In this document: positions 27,184 to 37,013 of the stretch, one piece after another
Numbering within the stretch: position 1 is the first letter of the stretch
Layout of the letters: each line of letters starts with the position of its first letter
NCBI RefSeq assembly: GCF_026788005.1
Contig: NZ_JABEPE010000009.1
Location: 62,001 to 126,000 of the forward strand
Direction of reading: 5' to 3'
Origin: Alteromonas sp. a30
GTDB taxonomy: Bacteria; Pseudomonadota; Gammaproteobacteria; Enterobacterales; Alteromonadaceae
Length of the DNA: 64,000 bases
Translations under genes and position numbers: made by a program
The notes under the pieces: generated by a model
The model's database searches: none
Told to the model about the DNA's origin: nothing
What the model saw: the letters and a program-made list of their open reading frames with translations, nothing else

Positions 27184-27651
27184 TTAGTTTTCAGACAATG
27201 ACTCCGGGATTTTCGTGGCTTGCCAAGCAACCACTTGCCATTTGCCATTACGCTTTAAAAATGTCCCGGTGTTGTAGTAAAACTGCTGTAATTCAACATC
27301 GTCTTCTACCCATTCTGCACCGAGTTTAAAGGCAACAATTGCGGTTGTACCATATAAGCGAATGTCTGTATCTTCAGCCCAATAAGAGGGTTCTGAATCC
27401 GACTTTTCATGTTCCTTTTTGGCTGCTTGCTCTGCTTTTATGCCATTAATAATGGATGATTTACCAAACCGCTTACCCGCAGAACTGGTATAAATCAAAT
27501 CGTTTGCCCAGAACTGTTGATGATTCTTCAAATCGTCTTGAATTGTATTTGCTAGAAAGTCGTCGAGCAGTTGCTTTAATTCGCTTTTATCGTTGGCGTA
27601 TGCACACGAGCTAGCCATTAACATTAAACCCAACACACCTTTTCTCAACAT
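27184..27651 (-). CDS. Exported NTF2-like (SnoaL/DUF4440-type) protein
   Basis: A 155-residue protein with a signal peptide (residues 1-19, KGVLGLMLMASSCAYA, likely cleaved after AYA) and a small NTF2-like fold domain. The helix-rich start (ELKQLLDDFLANTIQDD) and the strand pattern FLKRNGKWQVVAWQATKIP are typical of SnoaL/DUF4440 proteins. Some members are enzymes or ligand binders, but no catalytic residues can be assigned. The Cys in the signal region is a poor lipobox, so a soluble periplasmic protein is favoured. It is an isolated gene between the GGDEF-EAL gene and fadJ; function unknown. Confidence 0.8.
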   Translation of the reverse strand: MLRKGVLGLMLMASSCAYANDKSELKQLLDDFLANTIQDDLKNHQQFWANDLIYTSSAGKRFGKSSIINGIKAEQAAKKEHEKSDSEPSYWAEDTDIRLYGTTAIVAFKLGAEWVEDDVELQQFYYNTGTFLKRNGKWQVVAWQATKIPESLSEN

Positions 27652-27723
27652 GACTATTTCCTATTTTGTTACCACTTTCCTGCCACTATAAAACGCCGGG
27701 ACTTAGAAGCAAACGACGAACAT

Positions 27724-27750
27724 AAAAAAACCCAGTACAAAACTGGGTTT
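27724..27750 (-). terminator. Terminator of fadI-fadJ
   Basis: Stem AACCCAG/CTGGGTT (27729-27735 and 27743-27749) followed by a run of T on the minus strand, downstream of fadJ. Confidence 0.88.
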
Positions 27751-27783
27751 CTTGTTATTCAACCAATATCGTTAATAACGATG

Positions 27784-29913
27784 TTAGTAGAAAGTCTTAC
27801 CTTCTTCTGCCATTCGCTTAAGCGATTCTGCTGGTGCAAAACGGTCGCCAAACTGACCTTGATAATGCTCAAGGCGCGCAACCACATGTTTGATACCTAA
27901 GGTATCCATATAATGGAACGGACCGCCAAGGAATGGAGGGAAACCGATACCGAAGATAGCACCAATATCACCATCACGTGCTGAACGAATTAAACCTTCA
28001 TCCAAACACATGGCAGCTTCGTTTAGCATTAATAAAGCACAGCGCTCGGCAATTTGCTCTCTTGAAAGGGTTTTATTCACCTTTATGCCCAGCAATTCAT
28101 ATACGCTTTCATCTACTTCTTTACCCGGCTTTTTGCCTGAATATAGGTAAATACCGCGTTTATTTTTCTTGCCTTTACGATCATCAGCTAAAAGTTTATC
28201 GAAAGCATCAGGCGCTTTGAATCTATCCCCTAAGTCGGCCTGTAGAATCGGCGAAATCTTTGAACCTACATCAATGCCCACTTCGTCCAATAATTTCATT
28301 GGACCAACAGGGAAACCGAAATCTAACAAAGCGGCATCAACATGTTTAACCGGCTCGCCTGAAAGCAATATGTTTGCCGCTTCGTTCATATAAGGAGCAA
28401 GAATACGATTAACGTAGAAACCGGCACCATCTTGAACCACAATTGGCGTTTTACCCTGACGACGCGCATATTCCACCGTGGTAGAAATGGTTTCATCCGA
28501 GGTTTTTTCATGCACAATCACTTCTGCCAGTGGCATTTTGTCAACTGGTGAAAAGTAATGTAAACCAATCACATTTTCAGGTCTCGCGGCCTTAGCTGCA
28601 ATTTTATGAATTGGAATAGAAGAAGTGTTGGTTGCAAAAATGGTAGATTCATTACAGTTTTCTTCAATATCAGCAACCATCTTTTGCTTCAAATCGAGAT
28701 CTTCAAAAACCGCTTCAATCACCATGTCCACATCTTTGTAGCCTGAATAATCTAGCGTGCCAGTTAAAAGCGCGAGCTGCTTTTGCATTTCGCTCTTCTT
28801 CATATGACGGCGTTTAACTTTTTTATTCAGCAAGTCGTAGCTGTATTTCATTGCATTGGCGATACCTTCTGGGCGCACATCCTTAATACGCGCAGGAGTA
28901 CCAGCTTTAACGGCGCTCACAAACGCAATACCACCGCCCATTAAGCCACCACCTAATACACCAACTTTGTTGATTTTAGCTGGATCAACACCTTCAACGC
29001 CGGTTTCTTTCTTCATTTCCGTTGTTGCAAAGAAAATATGACGAAGCTGCTCTGACTCTGGTGTCATTACCAGCTTACCGAATAACTCAGCTTCAAGCTG
29101 ATAACCGCGCTTGCAAGCTTTCCCTTCACTTGCTTCTAACACATCTAAAATCATATTAGGTGCCGGGTAATTACCGCGTGTTTTCGCATTAGTTTGCTTT
29201 CTTGCTTGTTTAAACAAGAAATTACGTCCAAATGACGTTTGCTCTAACACTTTACCAAGCAAGTTTAGCTTAGGCCCACTGCGGTGAGGCTTGCTTTTAG
29301 CAGCAAATTCTTTTGCCACATCAAGCAAGATGCTAGGCGGTACAACATCATCCACAATACCAAGCTTCTTCGCCTGTTTAGCTCGAACTTGTTTACCCGT
29401 TAGAATCAGTTGCATAGCCTGCTGAATACCAATCAGTTCTGGTAAACGTTGTGTACCACCACTACCCGGTAATAGGCCAAGCTGGACTTCAGGCAAACCC
29501 ACTACGGTTTTAGATGATTCTGAACAAACTCGATAATGACACGCGAGTGCCAATTCCAAACCACCACCTAGCGCTGGTCCATCAATTGCCGCAACAAACG
29601 TGGTACGCATATTTTGAATACGGTCGAATACCGCTTGACCGCCTTTAGAGAGCACTTCGGCTTCTTCTGCGGTTTTACAGGCTGCTAACATCGTAATGTC
29701 AGCACCCGCAACAAAAGAGCCTTTCTTGCCACTAGCAAGCACAACGCCCTTAATACTTTTATCTGCTTCGATGTCATCTAACATCGCAGAAATTTCATCG
29801 CCGAATTCTGCTTTCAGCGTGTTCATGGATTCCCCAGGGACATCCATTAATAACGTGGCGATTCCGTCATCACCTTTAATCAGCGTGAATGCGCTTTGAT
29901 TAGTCTCTGTCAT
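27784..29913 (-). CDS. fadJ: Fatty acid oxidation complex alpha subunit FadJ
   Basis: A 709-residue bifunctional enoyl-CoA hydratase / 3-hydroxyacyl-CoA dehydrogenase. The crotonase half has DVPGESMNTLKAEF, AGADITML and the oxyanion/acid region DGPALGGGLELALACH plus LPEVQLGLLPGSGG. The dehydrogenase half has the Rossmann loop VGVLGGGLMGGGIA, SSIPIHKIA and GLHYFSPVDKMPL, then GFYVNRILAPYMNEA. The DVPGE-type opening and length fit FadJ rather than FadB. ATG at 29913 is preferred over GTG at 29919, which lies too close to AGGA. It follows fadI by 23 bases; together they form the alpha2beta2 beta-oxidation complex. Confidence 0.95.
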   Translation of the reverse strand: MTETNQSAFTLIKGDDGIATLLMDVPGESMNTLKAEFGDEISAMLDDIEADKSIKGVVLASGKKGSFVAGADITMLAACKTAEEAEVLSKGGQAVFDRIQNMRTTFVAAIDGPALGGGLELALACHYRVCSESSKTVVGLPEVQLGLLPGSGGTQRLPELIGIQQAMQLILTGKQVRAKQAKKLGIVDDVVPPSILLDVAKEFAAKSKPHRSGPKLNLLGKVLEQTSFGRNFLFKQARKQTNAKTRGNYPAPNMILDVLEASEGKACKRGYQLEAELFGKLVMTPESEQLRHIFFATTEMKKETGVEGVDPAKINKVGVLGGGLMGGGIAFVSAVKAGTPARIKDVRPEGIANAMKYSYDLLNKKVKRRHMKKSEMQKQLALLTGTLDYSGYKDVDMVIEAVFEDLDLKQKMVADIEENCNESTIFATNTSSIPIHKIAAKAARPENVIGLHYFSPVDKMPLAEVIVHEKTSDETISTTVEYARRQGKTPIVVQDGAGFYVNRILAPYMNEAANILLSGEPVKHVDAALLDFGFPVGPMKLLDEVGIDVGSKISPILQADLGDRFKAPDAFDKLLADDRKGKKNKRGIYLYSGKKPGKEVDESVYELLGIKVNKTLSREQIAERCALLMLNEAAMCLDEGLIRSARDGDIGAIFGIGFPPFLGGPFHYMDTLGIKHVVARLEHYQGQFGDRFAPAESLKRMAEEGKTFY

Positions 29914-29936
29914 AACCACTTTTCCTGAGAATTTCG

Positions 29937-31247
29937 TTATTCAGTTTCTACGATCATAGATGCAGCCAAACCACCCGCTGCACAAGCTGTTAGCAAACCT
30001 GCACCACCACCTCGGCGGTTTAACTCGTTCAACATTTGAGTGATCATACGTGTACCTGTTGCAGCAAACGGATGACCATAAGCAAGCGAACTGCCCATCA
30101 CGTTGAATTTATCCATATCGATTTCGCCCGTTGCTTTCGAACGACCTAGTTTCTCTTGTGCGAACTTATCGCTAGCAAACATTTTCACATTCGATAAGGT
30201 TTGTGCGGCAAAAGCCTCATGCATTTCGATGAGCGTTAAATCGTTTAACGTCATACCTGCTCGGTCGAGCGCCATTGGTGTCGCGTAGGACGGCCCCATA
30301 AGCATATCTTCCCACACATCAATCGCCGCAAACGCATAACTCTTAATGTAGCCTAATGGCTTATAACCCAGCGCTTTTGCTTTGCTTTCTGTCATCATTA
30401 ATACGGCTGATGCCCCATCAGTGAGTGGCGTGGCATTAGCCGCAGTCACCGAGCCATGCTTCTTGTCGAATACAGGGCGAAGTTTAGAATAACTTTCGAG
30501 TTTTGAATCAAAGCGAACGTTGTTATCTTTTGATAACGCCCCTTTGAATGGTTCTGCGTAAGCAGTCATGACTTCGTTTGCTAGCTTACCTTCGTTCCAA
30601 CTGGCTGCGGCACGGGAGTGCGAACGATGTGCCAGTTCATCCTGATCTGCTCTAGAAATACCATGGGTTTTTGCCATTTGTTCAGCCGTTTGCCCCATCG
30701 ACAATCCGGTTGAATATTCTGCAACCGCAGGTGGAACCGGAAGTAAGTCTTTGAAGCCAAGCTTTTTAACGACGCCCCAGCGTTGACCTAACGTTTTTGC
30801 TTTTTGTAAATCAACAAGGGCTCGTCCGAGCTTTTTGCTTACACCAATGGGTGAAACGGATGCGGAGTCTGCACCGCCAGCAATACCAACATCAATAGTG
30901 CCAGCCATCATAGATTCAAGAATATTAACGGTAGATTGGAAGCTTGTTGCACAAGCTCGAGACACGCTGTACGCATCAGTGTGGATATTCATTCCCGTAC
31001 CAAGAACAATCTCACGGGCAATGTTTGGTGCTTCCGGCATTTGCACCACTTGTCCGTAAACCACTTGATCCACTTCTTTAGGATTCAAGTCATTACGAAC
31101 CATTAATTCATTGACCACCATTTTGCCCAAATCCACGGCAGGCACGCCATGAAAATATGTAGCAAGCTTAGCAAAAGGTGTTCGTAAACCGGCAACAATT
31201 GCAATGCGATCCCCGGAGTGGGTCTTCAGATTTTGTTGAGTTGCCAT
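29937..31247 (-). CDS. fadI: 3-ketoacyl-CoA thiolase FadI
   Basis: A 436-residue thiolase, the same length as E. coli FadI. Nucleophile Cys99 lies in [10 protein letters not shown]; the other catalytic parts are [19 protein letters not shown] and the second Cys in [11 protein letters not shown]. It cleaves 3-ketoacyl-CoA to acetyl-CoA and the shortened acyl-CoA and pairs with FadJ. It is the first gene of the operon. Upstream is a PsrA-like AAAC-N4-GTTT sequence that may make it fatty-acid inducible. Confidence 0.96.
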   Translation of the reverse strand: MATQQNLKTHSGDRIAIVAGLRTPFAKLATYFHGVPAVDLGKMVVNELMVRNDLNPKEVDQVVYGQVVQMPEAPNIAREIVLGTGMNIHTDAYSVSRACATSFQSTVNILESMMAGTIDVGIAGGADSASVSPIGVSKKLGRALVDLQKAKTLGQRWGVVKKLGFKDLLPVPPAVAEYSTGLSMGQTAEQMAKTHGISRADQDELAHRSHSRAAASWNEGKLANEVMTAYAEPFKGALSKDNNVRFDSKLESYSKLRPVFDKKHGSVTAANATPLTDGASAVLMMTESKAKALGYKPLGYIKSYAFAAIDVWEDMLMGPSYATPMALDRAGMTLNDLTLIEMHEAFAAQTLSNVKMFASDKFAQEKLGRSKATGEIDMDKFNVMGSSLAYGHPFAATGTRMITQMLNELNRRGGGAGLLTACAAGGLAASMIVETE

Positions 31248-31312
31248 TATCTACCTCCAAAAAAGTGGTCTGACCTGTCAAAATGGCGATTGTACCTATT
31301 ACCAATGAAAAT

Positions 31313-31329
31313 TAAAACAACTGTTTAAC
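31313..31329. promoter_or_regulatory. PsrA-like operator upstream of fadI
   Basis: Inverted repeat TTAAAAC-N-CTGTTTAA-like sequence containing AAAC (31315-31318) N4 GTTT (31323-31326), about 67 bases before the fadI ATG. The PsrA motif is G/C-AAAC-N2-4-GTTT-G/C; the outer G/C bases are missing, so this is weak. Confidence 0.35.
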
Positions 31330-31509
31330 ATTCACTGCGACTTTATTAAACAAACTCGTCTTTTGTGCTTTTAACCCCGGCATACATGTATTTTCGCTTC
31401 ATCGATTCGAAACAAGACGCGCCGAGGATGGACCAAGGTTAACTCAAACACATCAATAAAGACGCTCAAAGAATACACGTAAATTTACTAAAAAGGGGTA
31501 GTTTTCCTT

Positions 31510-31537
31510 TTGATTATGTAAGGGAACCTTATATTAA
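31510..31537 (+). promoter_or_regulatory. Candidate promoter of the moxR-bat operon
   Basis: -35 TTGATT (31510-31515), 16-base spacer and -10 TATTAA (31532-31537). The spacer contains the short palindrome TAAGG-GAA-CCTTA, which could be a regulator site. Confidence 0.45.
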
Positions 31538-31659
31538 GCTTTGGTTAAGTGTTAAAGTGCAGCATTCAAAGGGGGCATATGAGATGAACTTCCATCCCGT
31601 ATGGCTGTCGATAACACGTATTTAGTTAAGACTCATCTTGAAGGGAAAAAGAATCCAGT

Positions 31660-32616
31660 ATGGCTGAAAAAGCTTTTAATCATCTAAAACAATACCTTGA
31701 TACTCAAATTATTGGGCAATCTGAGTTCACTAAGAACATACTTATCGCACTACTCGCGGATGGTCATTTACTGGTTGAAGGGCCACCTGGCTTGGCCAAA
31801 ACCCGTGCTATCAATGCGTTGGCCAACGGCCTTGAAGGCGACTTTCACCGAATCCAATTCACCCCGGATTTATTGCCAGCCGATCTCACCGGAACCGATA
31901 TATATCGGCCAGAAACCGGACAGTTTGTCTTCCAACAAGGCCCACTTTTTCATAACCTCATACTTGCTGACGAAATCAACCGAGCTCCGGCGAAGGTGCA
32001 ATCTGCGCTGCTCGAAGCCATGGCCGAACAGCAAATTACCGTGGGCAATAAAACCTATAAATTGCCAGAACTCTTCTTAGTAATGGCAACGCAAAATCCA
32101 ATTGAACAAGAAGGCACTTACCCGCTACCGGAAGCGCAATTAGACCGTTTCCTAATGCATCTGAGAATTGATTACCCTGAAGCAGATATTGAGCTGGAAA
32201 TATTGCGCCTTACGCGCGGCGAAGCACTAAACAACCATGTGGCAAAGCCCACCCCGCTAACTCAAGACAGCATTTTTCAAGCTCGTAAGGATATTCTTAA
32301 CATCCATTTAGCAGAAAGCTTAGAGCGATACTTGGTTGAGTTGATTATTGCCACCCGTTTCCCACAAAAATATGATAGCCAATTAGCAGAATGGATTGAA
32401 TACGGCGCTAGCCCAAGGGCAACTATTGCACTTGATAAATGCGCCCGAGCCCACGCTTGGCTGGCAGGAAGAGATTTTGTTGGGCCCGACGATATTCAGG
32501 CTGTTTTCCATAATTGTATGCGTCATCGTGTTTTATGTTCTTATGAAGCAGAAGCCGAAGGCATGACAGCGGACAACATTCTCAGCCGTATTGTACAACT
32601 GGTTCCTGTACCTTAA
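31660..32616 (+). CDS. MoxR-family AAA+ ATPase
   Basis: A 318-residue MoxR AAA+ ATPase, a chaperone-like protein thought to activate VWA-domain partners. Walker A is EGPPGLAKTR and Walker B LILADEINRAP; the sensor region VMATQNPIEQEGTYPLPEAQLDRF is highly characteristic. It is the first gene of the MoxR-DUF58-DUF4381-BatA-BatB/C-BatD operon, a common stress-tolerance locus whose members are VWA proteins anchored in the inner membrane. The start at 31660 is the first ATG consistent with the family N-terminus. Confidence 0.95.
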   Translation: MAEKAFNHLKQYLDTQIIGQSEFTKNILIALLADGHLLVEGPPGLAKTRAINALANGLEGDFHRIQFTPDLLPADLTGTDIYRPETGQFVFQQGPLFHNLILADEINRAPAKVQSALLEAMAEQQITVGNKTYKLPELFLVMATQNPIEQEGTYPLPEAQLDRFLMHLRIDYPEADIELEILRLTRGEALNNHVAKPTPLTQDSIFQARKDILNIHLAESLERYLVELIIATRFPQKYDSQLAEWIEYGASPRATIALDKCARAHAWLAGRDFVGPDDIQAVFHNCMRHRVLCSYEAEAEGMTADNILSRIVQLVPVP

Positions 32617-32647
32617 ATTTTCACTTTAATGAGCGTCTTAAATACTC

Positions 32648-33613
32648 ATGCAAGAAGCACAAGAGTGGTTGCAGTCTCACTATGCGGATGGCTGCAACGT
32701 TAGCATTAAAGAGCTGATTCAATATCGTGGAAAAACGGGGTTAATGAACTTATCCCCGAGTAAAACGATTCAATCCAAACTGGCTGGCAGTTATGTCACA
32801 AAAACCAAAGGCCGTGGGATGGAGTTTGATGAAGCCAGACACTATCAACCCGGCGACGACATTCGAGCAATCGATTGGCGCGTGACTGCGCGTACCGGAA
32901 AAACCCACACCAAATTATACCGAGAAGAAAAAGAGCGCCCCGTGTTTATTTTGGCAGACTTTTCTCCCAGCATGTATTTCGGAACACAGTTGATGTTTAA
33001 ATCAGTGCAGGCCGCCCACCTAGCATCACTCATTGCTTGGTCTGCGGCGGCGCGTGGAGATCGCGTCGGTGGCTTAGTTTTTAATGAACTGGCACACAAA
33101 GAATTCAAACCCTTAACGCGCCAAAAAGCCGTACTTTCTTTATTGAGTGGAATGACAAATCTGCACCGACAAGGGTTGCAACAAAGCTTAGAAGATGGCA
33201 CCTCAGATTACGGACAAGACAATTTCAGTGACGCCTGTGCTCGACTAAGGCGTCTCGCTCGTCCCGGCAGCTTGGTTTTCATGTTGAGCGATTTTCTACA
33301 TTTAAGTGAGAAAGCATCGCAGCATATTTCTCGTATTGCCAAGCATTGTGAAATCATTGCTTACCAAATTACCGACCCTTTTGAACATCAATTACCGCAA
33401 GTATCCGTGCCACAAAATGTATCGTTAACCGATGGCACACGCTCACAAACCATCACGCTTGGCGAAGCCAAAACTGCCCAAGAATATGAAGCTTCACACC
33501 AACAAATGAGCGAATTTATCGCAACAAGCTTGAAAAAGTGTCAGGCGAAACATATTCCTTTGAGCGCAGCATCTCCCATTGAAACACAGCTGACAGCCGG
33601 TTTAAGGAGCTAA
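32648..33613 (+). CDS. DUF58 domain protein (VWA-like)
   Basis: A 321-residue DUF58 protein: GRGMEFDEARHYQPGDDIRAIDWRVTARTG is the family signature, followed by the VWA-like segment with DFSPS (metal-ion-dependent adhesion site, ADFSPSMYFG). It lacks membrane segments. It is the usual partner of MoxR, 31 bases downstream, and the likely client of its ATPase activity. Precise function is unknown in the family. Confidence 0.93.
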   Translation: MQEAQEWLQSHYADGCNVSIKELIQYRGKTGLMNLSPSKTIQSKLAGSYVTKTKGRGMEFDEARHYQPGDDIRAIDWRVTARTGKTHTKLYREEKERPVFILADFSPSMYFGTQLMFKSVQAAHLASLIAWSAAARGDRVGGLVFNELAHKEFKPLTRQKAVLSLLSGMTNLHRQGLQQSLEDGTSDYGQDNFSDACARLRRLARPGSLVFMLSDFLHLSEKASQHISRIAKHCEIIAYQITDPFEHQLPQVSVPQNVSLTDGTRSQTITLGEAKTAQEYEASHQQMSEFIATSLKKCQAKHIPLSAASPIETQLTAGLRS

Positions 33614-33617
33614 CAAC

Positions 33618-34115
33618 ATGAACCCCCTTGATCAGTTGCAAGACATTCATTTGCCGCAAGCCGTAAGTATGTGGCCCCCAGCTTATGGTTGGTGGTTATT
33701 GGCACTGCTCATCATATTAACTATTGGTGCAAGCGTGTACTTCTGGTTGCAGCGCCGCCAATGGTTAAAAGCGAAAAAAGCAGCGCTACAACAATTAAAA
33801 GAACTGGATCCAGAATCACAGCAGTGGCCGCAAGACGTCAACGCCCTGCTTAAGCGATTATGTTTGAGCTACTTGCCTCATGAAGACTTTGCTCGTACGC
33901 ACGGCAAACAATGGGCGCAGTTTTTGGCGCAACAATTACCAGCCAAGCGTCGAGATGACTTCATTCAAGCTTTTACACCGTTATCCGAAAACCTATATCA
34001 ATCGCAGCCAGCGACACTCAATACCGTTGAGGTTAATCAAGCTATTCGCCAATGGATAAAAAACTTCAAACCTAAAATGAAGCGCCAAATTAACAAGGAG
34101 GCGGCTCATGTTTGA
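33618..34115 (+). CDS. DUF4381 membrane protein
   Basis: A 165-residue protein with one membrane segment (about 22-42, WWLLALLIILTIGASVYFWL) and a basic cytosolic region of helices (RRQWLKAKKAALQQLKELD). It matches DUF4381, found between DUF58 and BatA in these operons. It starts four bases after the DUF58 gene, and its end overlaps batA by eight bases. Role unknown, presumably a scaffold for the VWA proteins. Confidence 0.9.
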   Translation: MNPLDQLQDIHLPQAVSMWPPAYGWWLLALLIILTIGASVYFWLQRRQWLKAKKAALQQLKELDPESQQWPQDVNALLKRLCLSYLPHEDFARTHGKQWAQFLAQQLPAKRRDDFIQAFTPLSENLYQSQPATLNTVEVNQAIRQWIKNFKPKMKRQINKEAAHV

Positions 34116-35103
34116 GTTTGCATGGTGGTGGGCATTATTTGCCCTGCCCTTACCTTTTCTTGTTCGCTTGCTGCCAGCGAAAAAACAACAACAGTTGGCA
34201 GCATTGAAAGTGCCCAATTTGCCGCAGGGTATTAGCACCAGTAAGCAAAAATCTGGTACACCAAAAAGTAAGCTATTCCTTGCGACATTGGCTTGGATAG
34301 CCCTTGTGCTGGCCGCCGCCAGACCACAGTGGTTAGGCGACCCGGTGAGTATTCCCGCCGAAGGACGAGATCTCATGCTAGCAGTAGATTTATCCGGCAG
34401 TATGAAGATGGAAGATATGGAAGTAAGGGGGCAGCAAGTACACCGGTTGTCCATGATAAAACACGTCATGCAAGACTTTATCGCACGTCGTGTTGGCGAC
34501 CGTATAGGGTTAATCCTCTTTGCCGATACCGCTTATTTACAAACGCCACTCACTTATGACCGCGAAACCGTTAATCAACTCTTGGATGAAACCGTAATTG
34601 GCCTTGTGGGAGAGCAAACCGCTATTGGAGATGCTATCGGATTGGCGGTAAAACGTTTTAAACAAAAAGATGAATCCAACCGGGTACTGATTCTCTTAAC
34701 CGATGGTCAAAATACGGCTGGTAATATCACCCCAGAACAAGCCAAAGAATTAGCCATAGCCGAACAAATTACGGTTTACACCATCGGTGTTGGAGCTGAC
34801 AAAATGCTCATGCGTAGCTTTTTTGGTACACGTCAAATCAACCCATCGCAAGAGCTAGATGAAGACATGCTCAGTGACCTAGCGCAAAGCACCGGAGGCA
34901 AATATTTCCGAGCGCGCAACACAGAAGCCTTACAAGAAATTTATGCAACACTGGACAAACTCGAGCCAGTTGAGCGCGATAGTCGCCAAATGCGCCCCTT
35001 ACAAGCGCTCTTTCATATTCCGCTGGCAGTATCACTTCTTCTTTCTGTGATACTCGCTTTCATTCCATTAATTCAACTACTTAGCCGGAAGTTAAAAGCC
35101 TGA
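34108..35103 (+). CDS. batA: BatA-like VWA-domain membrane protein
   Basis: A 331-residue protein with an N-terminal segment (WWWALFALPLPFLVRLL), a second one at about 55-75, a VWA domain (about 85-275) with intact MIDAS motif DLSGSM, and a C-terminal membrane helix (about 300-325). The VWA domain should face the periplasm or cytosol between anchors and bind a divalent metal. A strong AAGGAGG precedes ATG at 34108, inside the end of the DUF4381 gene. It is part of the Bat (Bacteroides aerotolerance) locus. Confidence 0.93.
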   Translation: MFEFAWWWALFALPLPFLVRLLPAKKQQQLAALKVPNLPQGISTSKQKSGTPKSKLFLATLAWIALVLAAARPQWLGDPVSIPAEGRDLMLAVDLSGSMKMEDMEVRGQQVHRLSMIKHVMQDFIARRVGDRIGLILFADTAYLQTPLTYDRETVNQLLDETVIGLVGEQTAIGDAIGLAVKRFKQKDESNRVLILLTDGQNTAGNITPEQAKELAIAEQITVYTIGVGADKMLMRSFFGTRQINPSQELDEDMLSDLAQSTGGKYFRARNTEALQEIYATLDKLEPVERDSRQMRPLQALFHIPLAVSLLLSVILAFIPLIQLLSRKLKA

Positions 35104-37013
35104 TGCCCTTTGATTTACAAGACTTTCACTTCATTCGTCCATTGTGGCTGCTGGCTATCGTACCACTGCTTTTCGTTGTACTGAGTCTGCGCCATATTCA
35201 AAAACAACAGTCTGGCTGGCAAGGTGTTATTGCCAATCATTTATACGCAAGATTGATTAGCGTTCAAGGTGGAAAAACGCGCAAGCCGCCATTGCATTTG
35301 CTGGTCCTCGGATGGGTTATCACCTGCTTGGCACTCGCTGGCCCAACGTGGGAGCGACTACCTCAGCCCGTGTATCAATTACACACGGGAAAGGTGGTCA
35401 TTATTGATATGACACTTTCAATGCGGGCAACAGACGTTAAACCGGATCGATTATCACGCGCCAAATTCAAAGCTATTGACCTTGTTACACAAGCGGGCGA
35501 AGGCGAAATTGGCTTAATTGCCTACGCTGGCGACGCCTTTGTGATTAGCCCGCTAAGTACCGATATTCAGAACCTTACCTCACTCATTCCAAGCTTGGCC
35601 CCTGAAATTATGCCGACGCCGGGCAGCGAACCTTTGTACGCTTTTGAAGAAGCTATCGAACTACTGGGCAACTCTGGCTATCAAAAAGGCGAGATTTTCT
35701 GGATTACTGACGGCGTGGAACTATCACAAATTGCGCCTATCACCAAACTCATAAGTCAGCATGACTACCGCGTTTCTATTCTAGGTATTGGCACAGAAGA
35801 AGGCGCACCGATTCAGCTCGCCAATAAAGAATTATTGAAAGACGGCTCAGGCGCCATTGTTGTGCCCAAACTCAACAATGATCCGCTGAAAACCATTGCC
35901 AGAAAAGGCCAAGGTAAATACGTAGATATGCAAGCCAACGATGATGATATTGTGTATTTAACAGAACAAAATTTACTAGAGCGCGAAACGCAAGAACAAG
36001 GCTCGGAAGAAGACAATAACTTCGGTGATCAATGGAAGGAAATGGGTCCGTATTTAGTGCTGCTACTCCTCCCCTTCGCGGCTTACGCCTTCCGTCGTGG
36101 GATTCTGGTTGTGCTGTTATGCGCGCTATTACCCAGCTTACCAAAACCCGCCCATGCTGGTTGGTGGGAAGATTTATGGCAGCGCCCGGACCAACAAGGC
36201 ATGAAAGCGTTTAATCAAGAAAACTTTGCCGAAGCGTCAGAGCATTTTAAAGATCCAATGTGGAAAGGCAGTGCGGCCTACCGAGAAGGTGATTTTGAGT
36301 CTGCCGCAGAGCATTTCTCTCAACTCGACACCGCAGAAGCGCATTACAATCGTGGCAACGCGCTTGCCAAAGCAGGGCAATTAGACGAAGCAATTAAAGC
36401 TTATGAAAAAACGTTAGAGCAACAGCCCGATCACACCGATGCGGCAAAAAACAAAGCATTGCTTGAACAGTTGAAGCAACAGCAAGAACAAAATCAAGAT
36501 CAACAGAACCAAAACAAAGATAATCAAGAACAAAACTCTGATGATCAGGAATCCGAGGAGCAAGACTCTCAAAACCAGAACTCTCAAAATAAAGACTCAG
36601 AAAGTCAATCTGGCAAAGACAACCAAGAGCAGGATAACCAAAACAACCAAGATCAACAGCAAGAGCAGCAAAGCGACTCTGAGCAAGAGCAATCTGATCA
36701 GCAAGATGAATCTCAGCAGTCCCAACAAGAAGAGCAAGAAAAGTCGGAAGAAGAACAACAATCCGATGAAAACCAATCTTCTCAAGAGCAAGACGCTGAA
36801 GCCGAAGAGCAAGAACAACAAGGGACAACACCACCTGTTTCAGCCCAGAACGAAGAACTAACAGACGAAGAAAAAGAAGAGCTGCAAAAGATGCAAACTT
36901 TACTTCGTAAAATCCCCGACGACCCAGCTTACTTATTGAAACGAAAAATGCTTTTAGAAAAACAAAGAAGAAGAACCCAACGTTTGCCTAGCAATACTGG
37001 AAGGAATTGGTAA
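35103..37013 (+). CDS. batB: BatB/BatC-type protein: VWA domain fused to TPRs and Q-rich tail
   Basis: A 636-residue fusion. Two N-terminal membrane segments (about 12-30 and 62-80) precede a VWA domain (about 90-280) whose MIDAS reads DMTLS (Thr replacing the first Ser). Another membrane segment follows at about 310-345, then TPR repeats (FNQENFAEASEHF, AHYNRGNALAKAGQLDEAIKAYEKTL, about 365-455), the BatC part. Residues about 458-575 are low complexity, almost only Gln, Asn, Glu, Asp and Ser, and the C-terminus is basic. ATG overlaps the batA stop as TGATG. The VWA-TPR fusion is common in Gammaproteobacteria; the long acidic tail may be a flexible linker. Confidence 0.92.
   Translation: MPFDLQDFHFIRPLWLLAIVPLLFVVLSLRHIQKQQSGWQGVIANHLYARLISVQGGKTRKPPLHLLVLGWVITCLALAGPTWERLPQPVYQLHTGKVVIIDMTLSMRATDVKPDRLSRAKFKAIDLVTQAGEGEIGLIAYAGDAFVISPLSTDIQNLTSLIPSLAPEIMPTPGSEPLYAFEEAIELLGNSGYQKGEIFWITDGVELSQIAPITKLISQHDYRVSILGIGTEEGAPIQLANKELLKDGSGAIVVPKLNNDPLKTIARKGQGKYVDMQANDDDIVYLTEQNLLERETQEQGSEEDNNFGDQWKEMGPYLVLLLLPFAAYAFRRGILVVLLCALLPSLPKPAHAGWWEDLWQRPDQQGMKAFNQENFAEASEHFKDPMWKGSAAYREGDFESAAEHFSQLDTAEAHYNRGNALAKAGQLDEAIKAYEKTLEQQPDHTDAAKNKALLEQLKQQQEQNQDQQNQNKDNQEQNSDDQESEEQDSQNQNSQNKDSESQSGKDNQEQDNQNNQDQQQEQQSDSEQEQSDQQDESQQSQQEEQEKSEEEQQSDENQSSQEQDAEAEEQEQQGTTPPVSAQNEELTDEEKEELQKMQTLLRKIPDDPAYLLKRKMLLEKQRRRTQRLPSNTGRNW
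36475..36825 (+). repeat. Low-complexity Gln/Asp/Glu/Ser coding tract
   Basis: About 117 codons in batB of CAA/CAG/GAA/GAG/GAT/AAC-type composition without a regular repeat period. It is likely disordered, and slippage could vary its length between strains. Confidence 0.8.

Larger units (their letters stand above)
31248..31659. other. 412-base divergent intergenic region, fadI to moxR
   Basis: Holds the fadI promoter region, the PsrA-like site and a candidate moxR promoter. Two tiny open frames near 31583-31624 start ATG after a G-rich stretch, but they lack any recognisable feature and I do not call them genes. Confidence 0.6.

Noticed and set aside
31583-31687. Two short open frames before moxR
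   Set aside because: No similarity to anything, one overlaps moxR in another frame, and codon content is not gene-like.
36394-36834. Long open frames on the opposite strand of batB
   Set aside because: They are mirror images of the Gln/Asp/Glu codon tract, not genes.
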